A DNA stretch of 64,000 nt, taken from positions 1,922,001 through 1,986,000 of the forward strand of contig NZ_CBDDBS010000002.1 of NCBI RefSeq assembly GCF_965225875.1, written 5' to 3'. The notes beneath the pieces were generated by a model. It was not told where the DNA came from, searched no databases, and worked only from the letters and a program-made list of their open reading frames with translations. The stretch comes from Haliscomenobacter sp965225875 (GTDB lineage Bacteria > Bacteroidota > Bacteroidia > Chitinophagales > Saprospiraceae). Shown piece after piece: positions 8,749-18,400 of the stretch. The translations under genes were made by a program, and so were the position numbers. Each line of letters starts with the position of its first letter. Within the stretch, counting starts at the first letter, position 1.

Positions 8749-9392
8749 ACCAGCGGCAGCGCCGCCAAAACGTCTGTAGATTTTGTCCGCGATCATAAGT
8801 CAAAGGTGCAGCGCACCGCAACCCAATCCCCAATGGCTAATACCTATACCCAACTCTATTTTCAAATTATATTTGCTGTAAAAAACCGCGATGCACTCAT
8901 TAGCAAAGTATGGCAAGAAAAATTGCATGGCTACATCACTGGCATCGTGCAAAATCATGGGCATAAAATGTTATCGATTAATTCAATGCCTGACCATGTC
9001 CACATGCTTATCGGGTACAATCACACCAAATTGCTTCCCGATTTGGTATAAAACGTGAAAACCAGTTCCAACGATTACATCAAAATCAATCAACTATCTC
9101 GGTTTAAATTTGAATGGCAAAAAGGATATGGCGCATTTTCTTATAGTCGTTCTCAAATTCCAATTGTAGCGAAATACATTGAAAATCAAGAGGTCCATCA
9201 TCGAAAAAAGTCATTTAGGGCTGAATATTTGGAGTTGTTGCGCAAGTTTGAGGTGGAATACGATGAGCGTTACGTTTTTGAGTTTTTTGATGATGTGCAA
9301 GGGTGGGAGTAAGTTGGTTGCGGTGCGCTGCACCTTTAACTCACTAAATCTGGCGCTATTTCTACAGACGTTTTGGCGGCTCTGCCGCTGGT
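8749..9392 (+). mobile_element. Element II: RAYT/IS200-like element with paired palindromic ends
   Basis: The left outer repeat (8749-8779) and right outer repeat (9362-9392, CTACAGACGTTTTGGCGG then CTCTGCCGCTGGT) are inverted copies of those in element I. Inner inverted repeats (8802-8818 and 9321-9337) sit immediately outside the transposase gene. Similarity to element III continues outward for about 50 bp on the right side (a CCCAATCA...ATAATCAA segment), so the true ends may lie slightly further out. REP-associated Y1 transposases are known to be flanked by such hairpin repeats. The copy is probably dead because the transposase has a stop codon. Confidence 0.8.
8833..9312 (+). pseudogene. 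IS200-like Y1 transposase (RAYT type) interrupted by in-frame TAA
   Basis: From ATG 8833 the frame encodes MANTYTQLYFQIIFAVKNRD, the HUH motif MPDHVHMLIG, then DLV followed by TAA at 9049-9051. The same frame continues without a shift as NVKTSSNDYIK, FEWQKGYGAFSYSRSQ, IVAKYIENQEVHHRKKSF and ends with YDERYVFEFFD. Together the two parts make a normal Y1 transposase of about 159 codons, with the catalytic Tyr in the second half. A single base change in one codon would restore it. The first part alone has HUH but no Tyr and would be inactive. Read-through cannot be excluded but nothing in the sequence suggests it. Confidence 0.85.
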
Positions 9393-9679
9393 TTTTGTGC
9401 CTAAAATCTCCCAATCACTTGATAATCAAATCACATCAAGTCTATTCAAAATGTTAAGCCAATTTGGGCTACTTCAAGCAAACCGACCAGCGGCAGAGCC
9501 GCCAAAACGTCTGTAGCATTTAAACCGTGCAGGGTTTTTAAGGTGCAGCATACCGGAACAAAAGGCAAAAATCATATCTGCCTTACCATTCCTCCTCTTG
9601 TCTTGGAATGGATGAATGGAAATCGTCCTATACCAGAGATTTTTTAGTTTAACCGCCTGACTATGAGGTCTGGGGGCGA

Positions 9680-11122
9680 TTAGCCGTTGAGAAGATCATA
9701 GTCTTTGTTGACAGTTCTTTTAATTTCAATTTTAAACGCGAGGCCAAATGGCTCTTCAATATAATTCATTCCAATATCAAAATTTCTAAAAGACCAAAAC
9801 CTGCCTTTCCAATTATTGTCAAGCACTTCTTTTTTTTCGATTTCCTGAAATATTTCTCTATTATTATCGTCTGTTCCGAACTCCTTTACAATTCTGTTTA
9901 CTACTGTTTCCATCTCTGTCCAAAACAGAAAATTAGAGTAATTCCCTTGTTTCTTGTAGAAAATTAGGGAAGTTGAGTTTCCGTACTCTGAAATTTGCAT
10001 CCGGTTAAAATAGTCTAATATTAACGGTTTTATCATAAATACTCTGGCAGGGTTTAGCTCATCATCTACCGAATCCATAAGGAGCAATGAATTTTCGATT
10101 AAATATTGAACTTGTTCAAGTAATGGTCTTTCCTCATTAAACAATTTTCTTTCTCTCATACAATTCAGAAAACCTGTAGAATATACGACCTCCGTATCTA
10201 TGTTTAGTTGTTTATACAATGCTGACGATTTTCTGTTTGTGTTATCATCATCAGTCACAAAAATATCTGTGTGAGCAGCGTAAAAGGAATGAGCAGCATC
10301 ATCAATTAAGTTAGATAGTTTCTTGTCTTTGTGATAACCAAATATATCGAGCTGGATATAGTAGTTGGAGAAATAATCGAACCTACTCGCTTTCTTATTT
10401 GAATTCTTGATAGTCTCAGTAGTCAATTCAAAGAAGCTCTTTTGTAGCTTATTTCTCTTCAATACATTATCCATATAATCGAACGGGTTTCCCCACTTTG
10501 AATTATCAGTTTCTATTTTTAAATCTTTATTCGAGTTCGCTCTAATTGTCTTAAAAATCTTTTCGAAGTCATCTAGATTTTGTATCACATTCAAAATATC
10601 CTCTAAAAGGCCTCCAAAGGTATTACGCCCTTTTGTGGATTTGAAGAAATCGTTTATTATTTGATACTCTTTGGGCAATTTGTCTAATTGAGTAAAATCA
10701 ATTCCTGAAGGTAATAGCTTTAATAGCTTCCAATAAGATTGCCATAGCTTTCCAAGTGGATCATCATTATCAAATAGGTTCTCGAAATTGAACAAATTCT
10801 CATCTTCAGTATCAACGAATATCTCTTGGAAGTATTCCTTGGGATGAATTACATTTGGATAAACACTTTTCTCTTTGAAGTCATAGCATAGGCAATGATT
10901 AGAAGTGAGATCTCCTAAAAAATCAAGGTCTTTTTCTGTTTCAAGCTTACCTTTTTCAGATTTAAAATAACTCCTGTTTAAATCTTGTAAATGTGCGGGG
11001 GAATATGCAAGTAAAATAGATGATTTATTTTTTGACAAAAAATCATTTATCTCAGAATAGACTTGCCCCCTTTCTGTTCTGATGTAAGAGTAAATATTCC
11101 AATCAAAATAAATCCTTACCAC
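9680..11122 (-). CDS. Large PIN-like protein, probable nuclease, function unknown
   Basis: A protein of about 480 residues, visibly AT-richer than its neighbours. It starts with VRIYFDWNIYSYI, a strand with the first conserved Asp of a PIN fold, followed by SILLAYSPAHLQDL. Near the middle, DDAAHSFYAAHTDIFVTDDD carries the paired late Asp residues of PIN ribonucleases. About 200 residues, rich in charged helices, are inserted between these, and a further 150 residues follow without a recognised domain. The PIN call is by motif inspection. The start is taken at GTG 11122 just before the PIN strand; the frame also extends to a TTG at 11221. It sits alone between repeat ends, which suggests transfer. 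A defence or toxin role is possible but not shown. Confidence 0.65.
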   Translation of the reverse strand: MVRIYFDWNIYSYIRTERGQVYSEINDFLSKNKSSILLAYSPAHLQDLNRSYFKSEKGKLETEKDLDFLGDLTSNHCLCYDFKEKSVYPNVIHPKEYFQEIFVDTEDENLFNFENLFDNDDPLGKLWQSYWKLLKLLPSGIDFTQLDKLPKEYQIINDFFKSTKGRNTFGGLLEDILNVIQNLDDFEKIFKTIRANSNKDLKIETDNSKWGNPFDYMDNVLKRNKLQKSFFELTTETIKNSNKKASRFDYFSNYYIQLDIFGYHKDKKLSNLIDDAAHSFYAAHTDIFVTDDDNTNRKSSALYKQLNIDTEVVYSTGFLNCMRERKLFNEERPLLEQVQYLIENSLLLMDSVDDELNPARVFMIKPLILDYFNRMQISEYGNSTSLIFYKKQGNYSNFLFWTEMETVVNRIVKEFGTDDNNREIFQEIEKKEVLDNNWKGRFWSFRNFDIGMNYIEEPFGLAFKIEIKRTVNKDYDLLNG

Positions 11123-11348
11123 ATTTACTTTTTTTAATTGCCGAAAACTAGGTACTACTGCAACACACTCCCCTCTATCCAGCGCATTATCGCAGGGTAA
11201 ATTGCATTGAATCCGCTCCAAGCTATAAGAAAAATCCCCAAAAAGCCCTTATAACCCCCAAAAATTTACTACAGGAACACACCTACTAGGTTAAATTGAA
11301 ATCTGCAAGTTTGAAAAAAATTCTAGGATGGCAAAGATTTGCAGTTCA

Positions 11349-11492
11349 AGCGAAAAGTGCTCAAAAAAATAGAGTTTTCGCTCCAACTCGAACCTAATAC
11401 TGAGCGAAAAGTGGATAAAAAAGGACACTTTTCGCTCAGAAAACCTGAACTGTGCGAGCGAAAAGTGGGTAAATCAGTAGAGTTTTCGCTCG
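11349..11492. repeat. Three tandem hairpins built on GAGCGAAAAGTG
   Basis: Units about 54 bp apart begin with (G)AGCGAAAAGTG at 11349, 11402 and 11456. Each is followed within about 12-14 bases by an inverted arm ending TTTTCGCTC (11371-11384, 11426-11438, 11480-11492). The middle unit has perfect 12-bp arms, GAGCGAAAAGTG and CACTTTTCGCTC. The units lie upstream of the PIN-like gene and could be binding sites, RNA hairpins or a small repeat family. The surrounding 11223-11520 has no convincing gene. Confidence 0.8.
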
Positions 11493-11721
11493 ATGGGTAG
11501 CGCTTGCCAGTTATCAAAGGCTTTTAAGGTGCATCAGAACAAAAAGCAAAAGTTGCGGTACTACGTACCTTAAAATCTATCTTCGTTCCTTGAGCTACAG
11601 ACGTTTTGGCGGCTCTGCCGCTGGTCGCTATGCCTTAGATCACCCAATCATTTCATAATCAACTCACCTAAAAGTTAATGCTTTTTTTCTAAGTGATCGC
11701 CCAAGATCAACCTATAATCCC

Positions 11722-13452
11722 CTACAAAATCCTCGAAGCCCCAATTTCCGCATCCGCATATCTCCACGCCTTTTCAAATCGTAATTTCGTTTTATCGTAG
11801 TTCTTTTTATCCCCCATTTTTTCATAAAGATTCATCATCCCTCTCAATGCCCATCCATTTTCAGGATAATTCTTTAAATCCTGCTCATACACTTTTAGCG
11901 CTTCGGGATATTTTCCAGCATCAATCAACACTGCTCCCAAGTGATGGCGAACTGAAAAAAACCAATCCGGTGGTTCATTGTAATTTAAGGCATCCTCTTT
12001 TTCAACCGCTTCAGTCAACAGCGCAATGGCAGCGGGGAATTTTTTCTCCTTGGCCAGAATTTCACCCTCCAATGTTTTTGAAGCGATCATGCATAAATCA
12101 AAAACGCTGTTGATTCCCCAAATGGTCAAATCTTTGATTGTTGAATCGACCATGATGGATTTTATTTCGACCAGCTGTTTTTTTGCTTCTGAAACCTTGC
12201 TTTGGGAAAGCATGGCCATACCCTTTGCATAGTGCCAAACGGCCGAAGGATACTTCAAGTCCCTTTCAGGAGCAGGCGAATTAAGGATCTCCTTCCACAA
12301 CCCAAGTTTCACTTGTACATACCAAGGGATGGAGTAATAATGCTGCAAAGTTGCCCAGGCCGGGTCTTTCAACAAACTTTTATGCGCATGATTCGCTGTT
12401 GCGATTGCACCCTCCATGGCGATTTTGCTTTCCCCGGAAAGGGTCGCGCAGGCCGCCAGGAAGTGGTAGTTGTGGGGGTAATAGGCAAGCGGATACACTC
12501 CTTGTGCATGACAGGCTTCCGTGTACAAGCTATCCACCAGCACCGCTTTTTGGTTGGAAACGGCTCCATCATGATAGCGGCCAATCCGGATATAGGTATG
12601 CGAAGGCATGTGCACCAGGTGGCCTGAACCCGGAACCAAATTCATCAAAAGATCAGCACTAGCCAAAGCTTTTTCTGCATGCTGAGACATTTCAGCTGCA
12701 TGGATATAGAAATGGTTGGCACCAGCATGTCGGGGTTCCAGTTGTAGACATTTTTCAAGCACAGCCATAATCTCTGGCGTCCAGGGCTGAGGGCTTCCAT
12801 CTTTGTTCCACAAATTCCAGGGGTGCAAATCCATGAGCGCCTCCGCATAAAGGGAGCCAATGGTCGCATCATTCGGATATTTTTTATACACTTTACCCAT
12901 CGCGGCAGCATAAGCAGAGTCGAGGAAGGAACGAGCAGTAAGGGTATCTGCCGAATATCGCTGCGTTAAGGCTTCGATCAAATCTTTTTCTTTGGGGGTG
13001 CAAGAGGCTGCCAACGATTTGGCTTTTTGAGCAGCATCAAAAGCGCGTTGAAAATTATCCTTCTCCATCCCACCATTGTAATTCGGGCCTAAAACGTACG
13101 CAAAGCCCCACCAGGACATGGCACACTTTGGATCTTGTCGGGTCGCTTCAAAAAAGGAACGACCTGCTTCGGCATGGTTAAAACCAAAAGACAACATCAG
13201 CCCCTGGTCAAAGTACTGCTGTGCCTCCTTATTCTTTGTTGAAACGGGAAAATGAAGTCCTCCAAGCCCGCTGAACAGGGGGGCTTTTTTTCCCGATGAA
13301 TACCAGGATTTGTCAATTACCTCTGGCGCACAAAGCACTCCATATTGACTGGTGAGAACATCATTTTTGGTGGAGGCCTCTTTATTTTTTGTTGTCTGGT
13401 TGCAGGAGCAAAGGATGACAATAAGCCAACATGTATAGAGCAGCTTGCGCAT
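11722..13452 (-). CDS. TPR repeat lipoprotein
   Basis: A 576-residue protein starting MRKLLYTCWLIVILCSCNQ, a lipoprotein signal with Cys17 as the likely lipidated residue. A frame six codons longer (13470) exists but would bury the signal. The body is all-helical with TPR-like repeats, for example EAQQYFDQGLMLSFGFNHAEAGRSF, ALASADLLMNLVPGSGHLVHMPSHTY, and FPAAIALLTEAVEK with KYPEALKVYEQDLKNYPENG at the C-terminus. Homologues are widespread in Bacteroidota, often without known function. It lies downstream of susD but is separated by a terminator hairpin, so it is probably transcribed on its own. Confidence 0.85.
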   Translation of the reverse strand: MRKLLYTCWLIVILCSCNQTTKNKEASTKNDVLTSQYGVLCAPEVIDKSWYSSGKKAPLFSGLGGLHFPVSTKNKEAQQYFDQGLMLSFGFNHAEAGRSFFEATRQDPKCAMSWWGFAYVLGPNYNGGMEKDNFQRAFDAAQKAKSLAASCTPKEKDLIEALTQRYSADTLTARSFLDSAYAAAMGKVYKKYPNDATIGSLYAEALMDLHPWNLWNKDGSPQPWTPEIMAVLEKCLQLEPRHAGANHFYIHAAEMSQHAEKALASADLLMNLVPGSGHLVHMPSHTYIRIGRYHDGAVSNQKAVLVDSLYTEACHAQGVYPLAYYPHNYHFLAACATLSGESKIAMEGAIATANHAHKSLLKDPAWATLQHYYSIPWYVQVKLGLWKEILNSPAPERDLKYPSAVWHYAKGMAMLSQSKVSEAKKQLVEIKSIMVDSTIKDLTIWGINSVFDLCMIASKTLEGEILAKEKKFPAAIALLTEAVEKEDALNYNEPPDWFFSVRHHLGAVLIDAGKYPEALKVYEQDLKNYPENGWALRGMMNLYEKMGDKKNYDKTKLRFEKAWRYADAEIGASRIL

Positions 13453-13608
13453 GATATCTAAGTTTATCATTGTTAAAAACTAGAGAATCAAGCTCAAAAA
13501 GCTTGTACAGAAAGGTTCTTTAAAACTAAAGATAGGCCGAAAAACCCAAAAAAACAACTACTGCCAAGTCATCTACTGCGTACTCATCTTCTGCCAGGAA
13601 CAAAAATA

Positions 13609-13634
13609 GGCTACCCCCATCACTGAAGGTAGCC
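13609..13634 (-). terminator. Rho-independent terminator after susD
   Basis: On the minus strand GGCTACC pairs with GGTAGCC (13628-13634 with 13609-13615) over a 12-base loop, followed by TATTTTTGTT. It lies about 30 bp past the susD stop codon and separates susCD from the TPR gene. Confidence 0.75.
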
Positions 13635-13661
13635 CATCCAAAACAAAGATCACTTAAAATA

Positions 13662-15344
13662 TCAATAGCTCTGATTCTGCTTCAAATACCCGGGGATATT
13701 CGAAGCGCCGTCGATTGCGGTTTGTGGAATCGGGAACAAACGTTTGAATTTGTCGGTGTTGCTCTTTTCCGTCCAGATGCCTTCGTATTTGCCAAAGCGG
13801 ATCATGTCCGTACGGCGCAGCAATTCCCAATACAACTCAAAGCCACGCTCGCGGAACAACAAGTCTAGTGTCATAGCCGTCAGGGCCGGAGCTGGTTTGC
13901 TGAAGGTACGTGCCGCACGGATTGCGTTTACATCCGCCAGGGCGCCAGCTGCGTCACCTTTGCGCAATTTGGCCTCGGCGCGCATCAGGTATACGTCCGC
14001 CAGGCGCACGATGGGCAAATCCACATCGCCCAGGTTACGACCACTCGCTGACTTTTTGCTGAATTCATATTTCAATACCCGGTAGCCAGAGCTGTAATCA
14101 CTGCCTGCAGTGGTATAATCTACCTTCTCGGTAAAGTTTACCGCCAGGGTTGGCTTATTCCGGCTGGAGCTGTAGAGTTTGCCTACTTTCAATTTGCCAT
14201 CAGCGCATTTTACAAAGGCACCATTCACCCGGATAAACCCATACTGTTGGCCGCGTAGGATGCCTCGGTTCATGTTAAACGAAGCCCCATCTACACAGGA
14301 GTCGGCGGGAATGGTCCAGTTTTGACGATAAAAACGAGGGTCGATTTCGGCGGGGTCGGTAGGTGCATAAGCGTCCACCCAGGTACGGTAAAAATCGGGG
14401 GTGATGGCTGGACCATCCGTGCCATTGGCAGCAGGAAAGGCAGCCAGTGGGAACTGGTCGCCGGACAAAGAGAAGTAAGCCAAACGATTGTGGCCATTCA
14501 GTTCCGCCCGTTGGTCTACGGCAAAAATCAATTCCTTGTTGGTATGGTTGTCCATGTTAAAAATGGAGAAATAATCTGCTACCAACTGGTGCTGACCTGC
14601 ACTAATGATTCGATTGGTATAATCGATGACCTTATCCATGTCCTCTGCCTTAAAATCAAAGGTGGCAGCATAAGGATCACGGTATACCGCTGCATTCAAA
14701 TGCAAACGGGCCAACAAGCCCCAAACCCCCGCTTTACTCAAGCGCCCTGGGCCAACAGTCGTTGCCAGGTCGGGCTCAACGGCCAGAAATTCGTCCCGCA
14801 GGAAATTCGTGGCTTCGGTGCCCCGCATAATGGTGGAAATTTCGCCCAAGTCATTTTTGATAAAAACCAGGCCAAACAAGTCCAGCAAAATCAGGTTGTA
14901 ATAAGCCCGCATCCCGCGCGCTTCGGCCAGATAGGTTTTGGCCACGGGGTCAGGATTGGTTGCCAGGGCATTCATGGCCGTTACCGCACGCGAGATACCT
15001 GTCAAGATGGTCGTCCAGGTGTTGCGCACATTGGGGTCGGCACTGGTGATGGTGTGGGTATGCAGTGCCATGTAAATGCCATTGTCACCCCAGTCTGTTC
15101 CGCCGCGGTAAGGCAGAATGGCCTCATCCGTAGAAATTTCCTGAAGGGCGAAATAGGTCGTGTGCTGAAACAAAGTTGGCAATACCGCATACACCGGAGC
15201 CAGGTTGCCATCGGCGGCCTGCTTGTCAGAAAGCCCCGTAGCCGAGGTTTCGTCCAGGATGATCTCGTCGAGATCGGTACAACTATTGGAGGTAAACAGT
15301 ACACCTACCAGTAGTGTCATGAGGAAAACTATATTTTTAGTCAT
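13662..15344 (-). CDS. susD: SusD/RagB family nutrient-binding outer membrane lipoprotein
   Basis: A protein of about 560 residues that starts at MTKNIVFLMTLLVGVLFTSN and has its lipobox Cys at residue 22 (NSC|TDLDE). A 14-codon longer frame (15386) would mask the signal and overlap the repeat. Typical SusD features include an N-terminal helical TPR-like core (YFALQEISTDEAILPYRGG, RAVTAMNALA, YLAEARGMRAYYNLILLDLFG) and the C-terminal signature VDLPIVRLADVYLMRAEAKLRKGDAAGALADVNAIRAAR with LLFRERGFELYWELLRRTDMIRFGKY. It binds an oligomeric substrate at the surface and feeds it to the SusC channel. The substrate is unknown because no glycosidase or peptidase is linked. Confidence 0.93.
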   Translation of the reverse strand: MTKNIVFLMTLLVGVLFTSNSCTDLDEIILDETSATGLSDKQAADGNLAPVYAVLPTLFQHTTYFALQEISTDEAILPYRGGTDWGDNGIYMALHTHTITSADPNVRNTWTTILTGISRAVTAMNALATNPDPVAKTYLAEARGMRAYYNLILLDLFGLVFIKNDLGEISTIMRGTEATNFLRDEFLAVEPDLATTVGPGRLSKAGVWGLLARLHLNAAVYRDPYAATFDFKAEDMDKVIDYTNRIISAGQHQLVADYFSIFNMDNHTNKELIFAVDQRAELNGHNRLAYFSLSGDQFPLAAFPAANGTDGPAITPDFYRTWVDAYAPTDPAEIDPRFYRQNWTIPADSCVDGASFNMNRGILRGQQYGFIRVNGAFVKCADGKLKVGKLYSSSRNKPTLAVNFTEKVDYTTAGSDYSSGYRVLKYEFSKKSASGRNLGDVDLPIVRLADVYLMRAEAKLRKGDAAGALADVNAIRAARTFSKPAPALTAMTLDLLFRERGFELYWELLRRTDMIRFGKYEGIWTEKSNTDKFKRLFPIPQTAIDGASNIPGYLKQNQSY

Positions 15345-15362
15345 GGTTGTCGTGTTTTTATT

Positions 15363-15480
15363 AGTGGGGCAAAAATAAGTGTTCATTTTTTTTGAGCCAA
15401 AGGATTAAATAAGACACTTGAAATGAACCGTTTACTTATTTAATCCTCTGGCAAAATGAACACTTATTTTTTGTTGCCCT
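15363..15480 (+). repeat. Palindromic intergenic repeat, copy A
   Basis: One of four copies in the window. It opens with AGTGGGGCAAAAATAAGTG, has inner arms (GCCAAAGGATTAAATAAG, and TTATTTAATCCTCTGGC on the other side), and closes with AATGAACACTTATTTTT and GTTGCCC. The two halves pair almost end to end. It fills the susC-susD spacer and its last bases touch the susC stop codon at 15480. Confidence 0.9.
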
Positions 15481-18400
15481 TAGAAAGTTACATTAAGGCC
15501 AAAGATCACTGATTTGGCGCGAGGGTAGCTCAAATAGTCGATACCGTAAGAAGAAATGCCACTGATGCTGCGGTCGTTGTTGACTTCAGGATCGTATCCG
15601 TCATACTTCGTGCTCAACCAAAGGTTTTGCCCCGTTACCGACAGGTTCAAACCTTTTACATACTTGTTGATGCCCAGTGCCTCGGTGTTGAAGGTATAAT
15701 TCAAGGCAAGGTTGTTCAAACGCAAGAAAGCTCCATCTTTCAAAAAACGAGTAGATACTGGCGCTGCATTGTTGACCGATTCGTTGGGGAACAAAATGGC
15801 CTCTCTGGTGGTGTTGATGCCCTTGGACAAACGTAACTTGTAAAAGTTGGTATTGGCCGTGTTGTCGTAAATCATGTTGCCCGCAACCCCGTTGAAGTTG
15901 GCTCGCAAGTCAAAGCCTTTAAAGGTGAATACGGTATTGAAGTTGTACATCCGCGTTGGCAAAGCGCTACCTGCCGAAATGCGGTCTTTGTCGCTCACCA
16001 CGCCATCGCCATCGGTATCGCGGTAGGTGCTCAAACCTTTGTCGTCAAATCCCGTAAATTCTCGCAAAAAGAAGGTACCAATTGGTTGACCATTCACGTA
16101 TCCATTGATGGTAGCCGAAGTCAAACCAGAACCAGATGCAGAACCGGAAGGAATAACGGTATAAGGTGAATTTTCAACAATGTTGTCAATAAAAGTGACG
16201 TTTCCACCCACTTCAAATTTGAAACCATTGGCGAAACGTTTGCGGTAGTTCAGTTCCAGTTCTACCCCTTGGTTGGTGATTTCCATGTCCTCTACGTTCG
16301 TCCAGATGGAGGAAGCAGGTTGAACAGGGTCGGCAGGAATAACTTCCAGCAGGATGTTATTGGATACTTTGTTGAAATAATCGATTGCTCCTGACAAGGC
16401 TCCATTAAACAAGGCGAAGTCCAAACCAAGGTCAATCTGGGTAGAAACCTCCCACTGAATGTCCGGGTTGGCCAAACGGGTAAAGGTAGTGCCCGCCGGG
16501 AATGCGCCGGTTTCAGAAAGCGGATAACTGGTAGTACCCGAAACCGTTGAAGTAAACAAAGGCTGGGTAATTTTAGAAGGAATTTCCTGGTTACCCGTTT
16601 GTCCCCAACCTGCGCGGAGTTTCAAGTCGCTGAAAATTCCACCTTTCATAAAGCCTTCCTCGATGATTCTCCACCCTGCGGAAACAGAAGGGAAAATACC
16701 GTACTTGTTGTTTTCGCCAAACTTGGAAGAGCCATCGGCGCGAACCGTAGCGGTCAACAAATACTTGTCGTGGAATTGGTAATTCACCCGACCGAAGAAA
16801 GACTGCAATTCATTGATCAGCGCATAACCACCGGGACGGTTATTGGCCAGGGTCAATTCTTGCCCCAATCCAGGGTTGTAAATGGGCTCAATGGGCGAAA
16901 TTGGGAATTTATTGATGCTGGAATTCCGACCCTGGAGGAAGATTTTTTGGTAAGAATGCCCCGCCAAAGCCGTCAAGCCATGTACATCATTATTAAAGGT
17001 GTAGGTAATGTAGTTTTCGATCAGGCGGTTGCGGTTGACGGTAGTGATCGTTTCCAGGCGACCATCTTGTTGAGGCACGGCGCTGGCCAAAGATTGCAGG
17101 TCGCGGGTGGAGGTGGCATTGTCGATGCCGAAGTTGAGCTTGTACACCAAACCCTTGGCCAAAGTCAAGGAAGGCGTAATGCTCCCAATGACCCGGTTAA
17201 CCGTGGTGATGTCCTTTTCCAGTCCCAGCGTAATCAGTGGGTTGGTTCCACTGGCGTAGCGGTAGGGCAGACCCGTTGCTGCATCATACGCAGGATAAGT
17301 AGGGTTGGCCGAAAGCGCGCTGCCGATCATGCCACCGATTGGAGGCCGCTCGTTGAGGGTGCTGGTCGCATTCAAGTTCACGTCTACCTGCAGGCGATCG
17401 TCCAAAAATTTCTGGCTGATGTTCAAGCGACCAGAGTACAGGTTCAGGTCGTTGCCTTTCAGGATACCTTCCTGTTGTTGCAAGCCAAAGGAACCATAAT
17501 AAGTCAACTTGTTCGCGCCACCACTCAAAGAGAGGTTATGGTTGCGGGTAATGGCGGTTCTGCTGATTTCTTTTTGCCAATCGGTATTGGCCTTCAGATC
17601 TTCCAATACGCCCCCTACCTTGGGTACCTCCTGGCGGTATTCGTCGGCAGTGAACAAATCGATGGGATTGGCCAGGCTGGAGATGCCCAGTCCACCAGAA
17701 TAAGTCATCCCTGAGAAGCCAGATTTGCCTTTTTTGGTAGTAATCAGAATTACTCCATTGGCACCCCGTGAGCCGTAAATAGCGGTAGCCGAGGCATCTT
17801 TCAAGACGTCAATCGATTCAATGTCTTGCGGATTGAGAAAGGTCAAAGGGTTGGTATTGCCACCTGTGCCGGAATTATCCAGAGCCAATCCATCCAGTAC
17901 AAACAAAGGTGTACTACCTGTGCGGACCCCGCCCGGGCCACGAATGGTGATGCTTTGGCGGCCGCCTGGTTCACCAGTAGTGGAGGTGACGTTTACACCA
18001 GCAACCTTGCCTTGCAGCAATTGTTCTGGTGAATTGATGATGCCTCGGTTAAAATCTTCGTTTTTGATGGACTTTGCCGAGCCAGTCATGTCTTTTTTGT
18101 TGGTGCTACCATAGCCGACGACCACTACCTGGGACAACTCTAGTGCACTGGATTTTAGACTGATGTCGATTTTGGTTTGGTTGCCGACCAACACTTCCTG
18201 CTTGTCGTAACCGACGAATTCAAAAACGAGGATGGCGTTTTGATCGGACACGGAAATACTGTAGTTTCCATTGATGTCTGTGGTGGTACCCTGGCTGGTG
18301 CCTTTGACCAATACCGTGCTGCCGATGAGTGCTTCTTGAGTTTCTGCGTCAATAACGCGGCCAGAAACGGTAATTTCGGTCAGATTTGGAACGCCAAGCG

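Larger units (their letters stand above)
9486..11627. mobile_element. Element III: palindromic ends bracketing a PIN-like cargo gene
   Basis: The left outer repeat at 9486-9516 (ACCAGCGGCAGAGCCGCC...GTAG) and the right outer repeat at 11595-11627 have the same inverted arrangement as elements I and II. A decayed inner repeat (AAGGTGCAGCATACCG, about 9540-9555) follows the left end, and a decayed complete inner hairpin (11522-11573) precedes the right end. About 30 bp reading roughly TTTTAAGGTGCA...GAACAAAA-GCAAAA occurs at both 9535-9570 and 11521-11551, as a direct repeat around the cargo. The 2 kb between holds one AT-rich gene and a hairpin array. Whether this is one mobile unit or two partial elements cannot be decided here. 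Confidence 0.55.

Noticed and set aside
11349..11492. Possible CRISPR array
   Set aside because: Only three units, each itself an inverted pair with loops of 11-14 bases, no uniform spacers and no cas genes nearby.
11323..11517. 64-codon frame with repeated FLSTFR words over the hairpin array
   Set aside because: The periodic peptide simply reflects the tandem DNA repeats; there is no start context or conserved feature.
16599..17714. 371-codon frame opposite susC
   Set aside because: The susC product is unmistakable through this stretch; the opposite frame lacks any recognisable domain.
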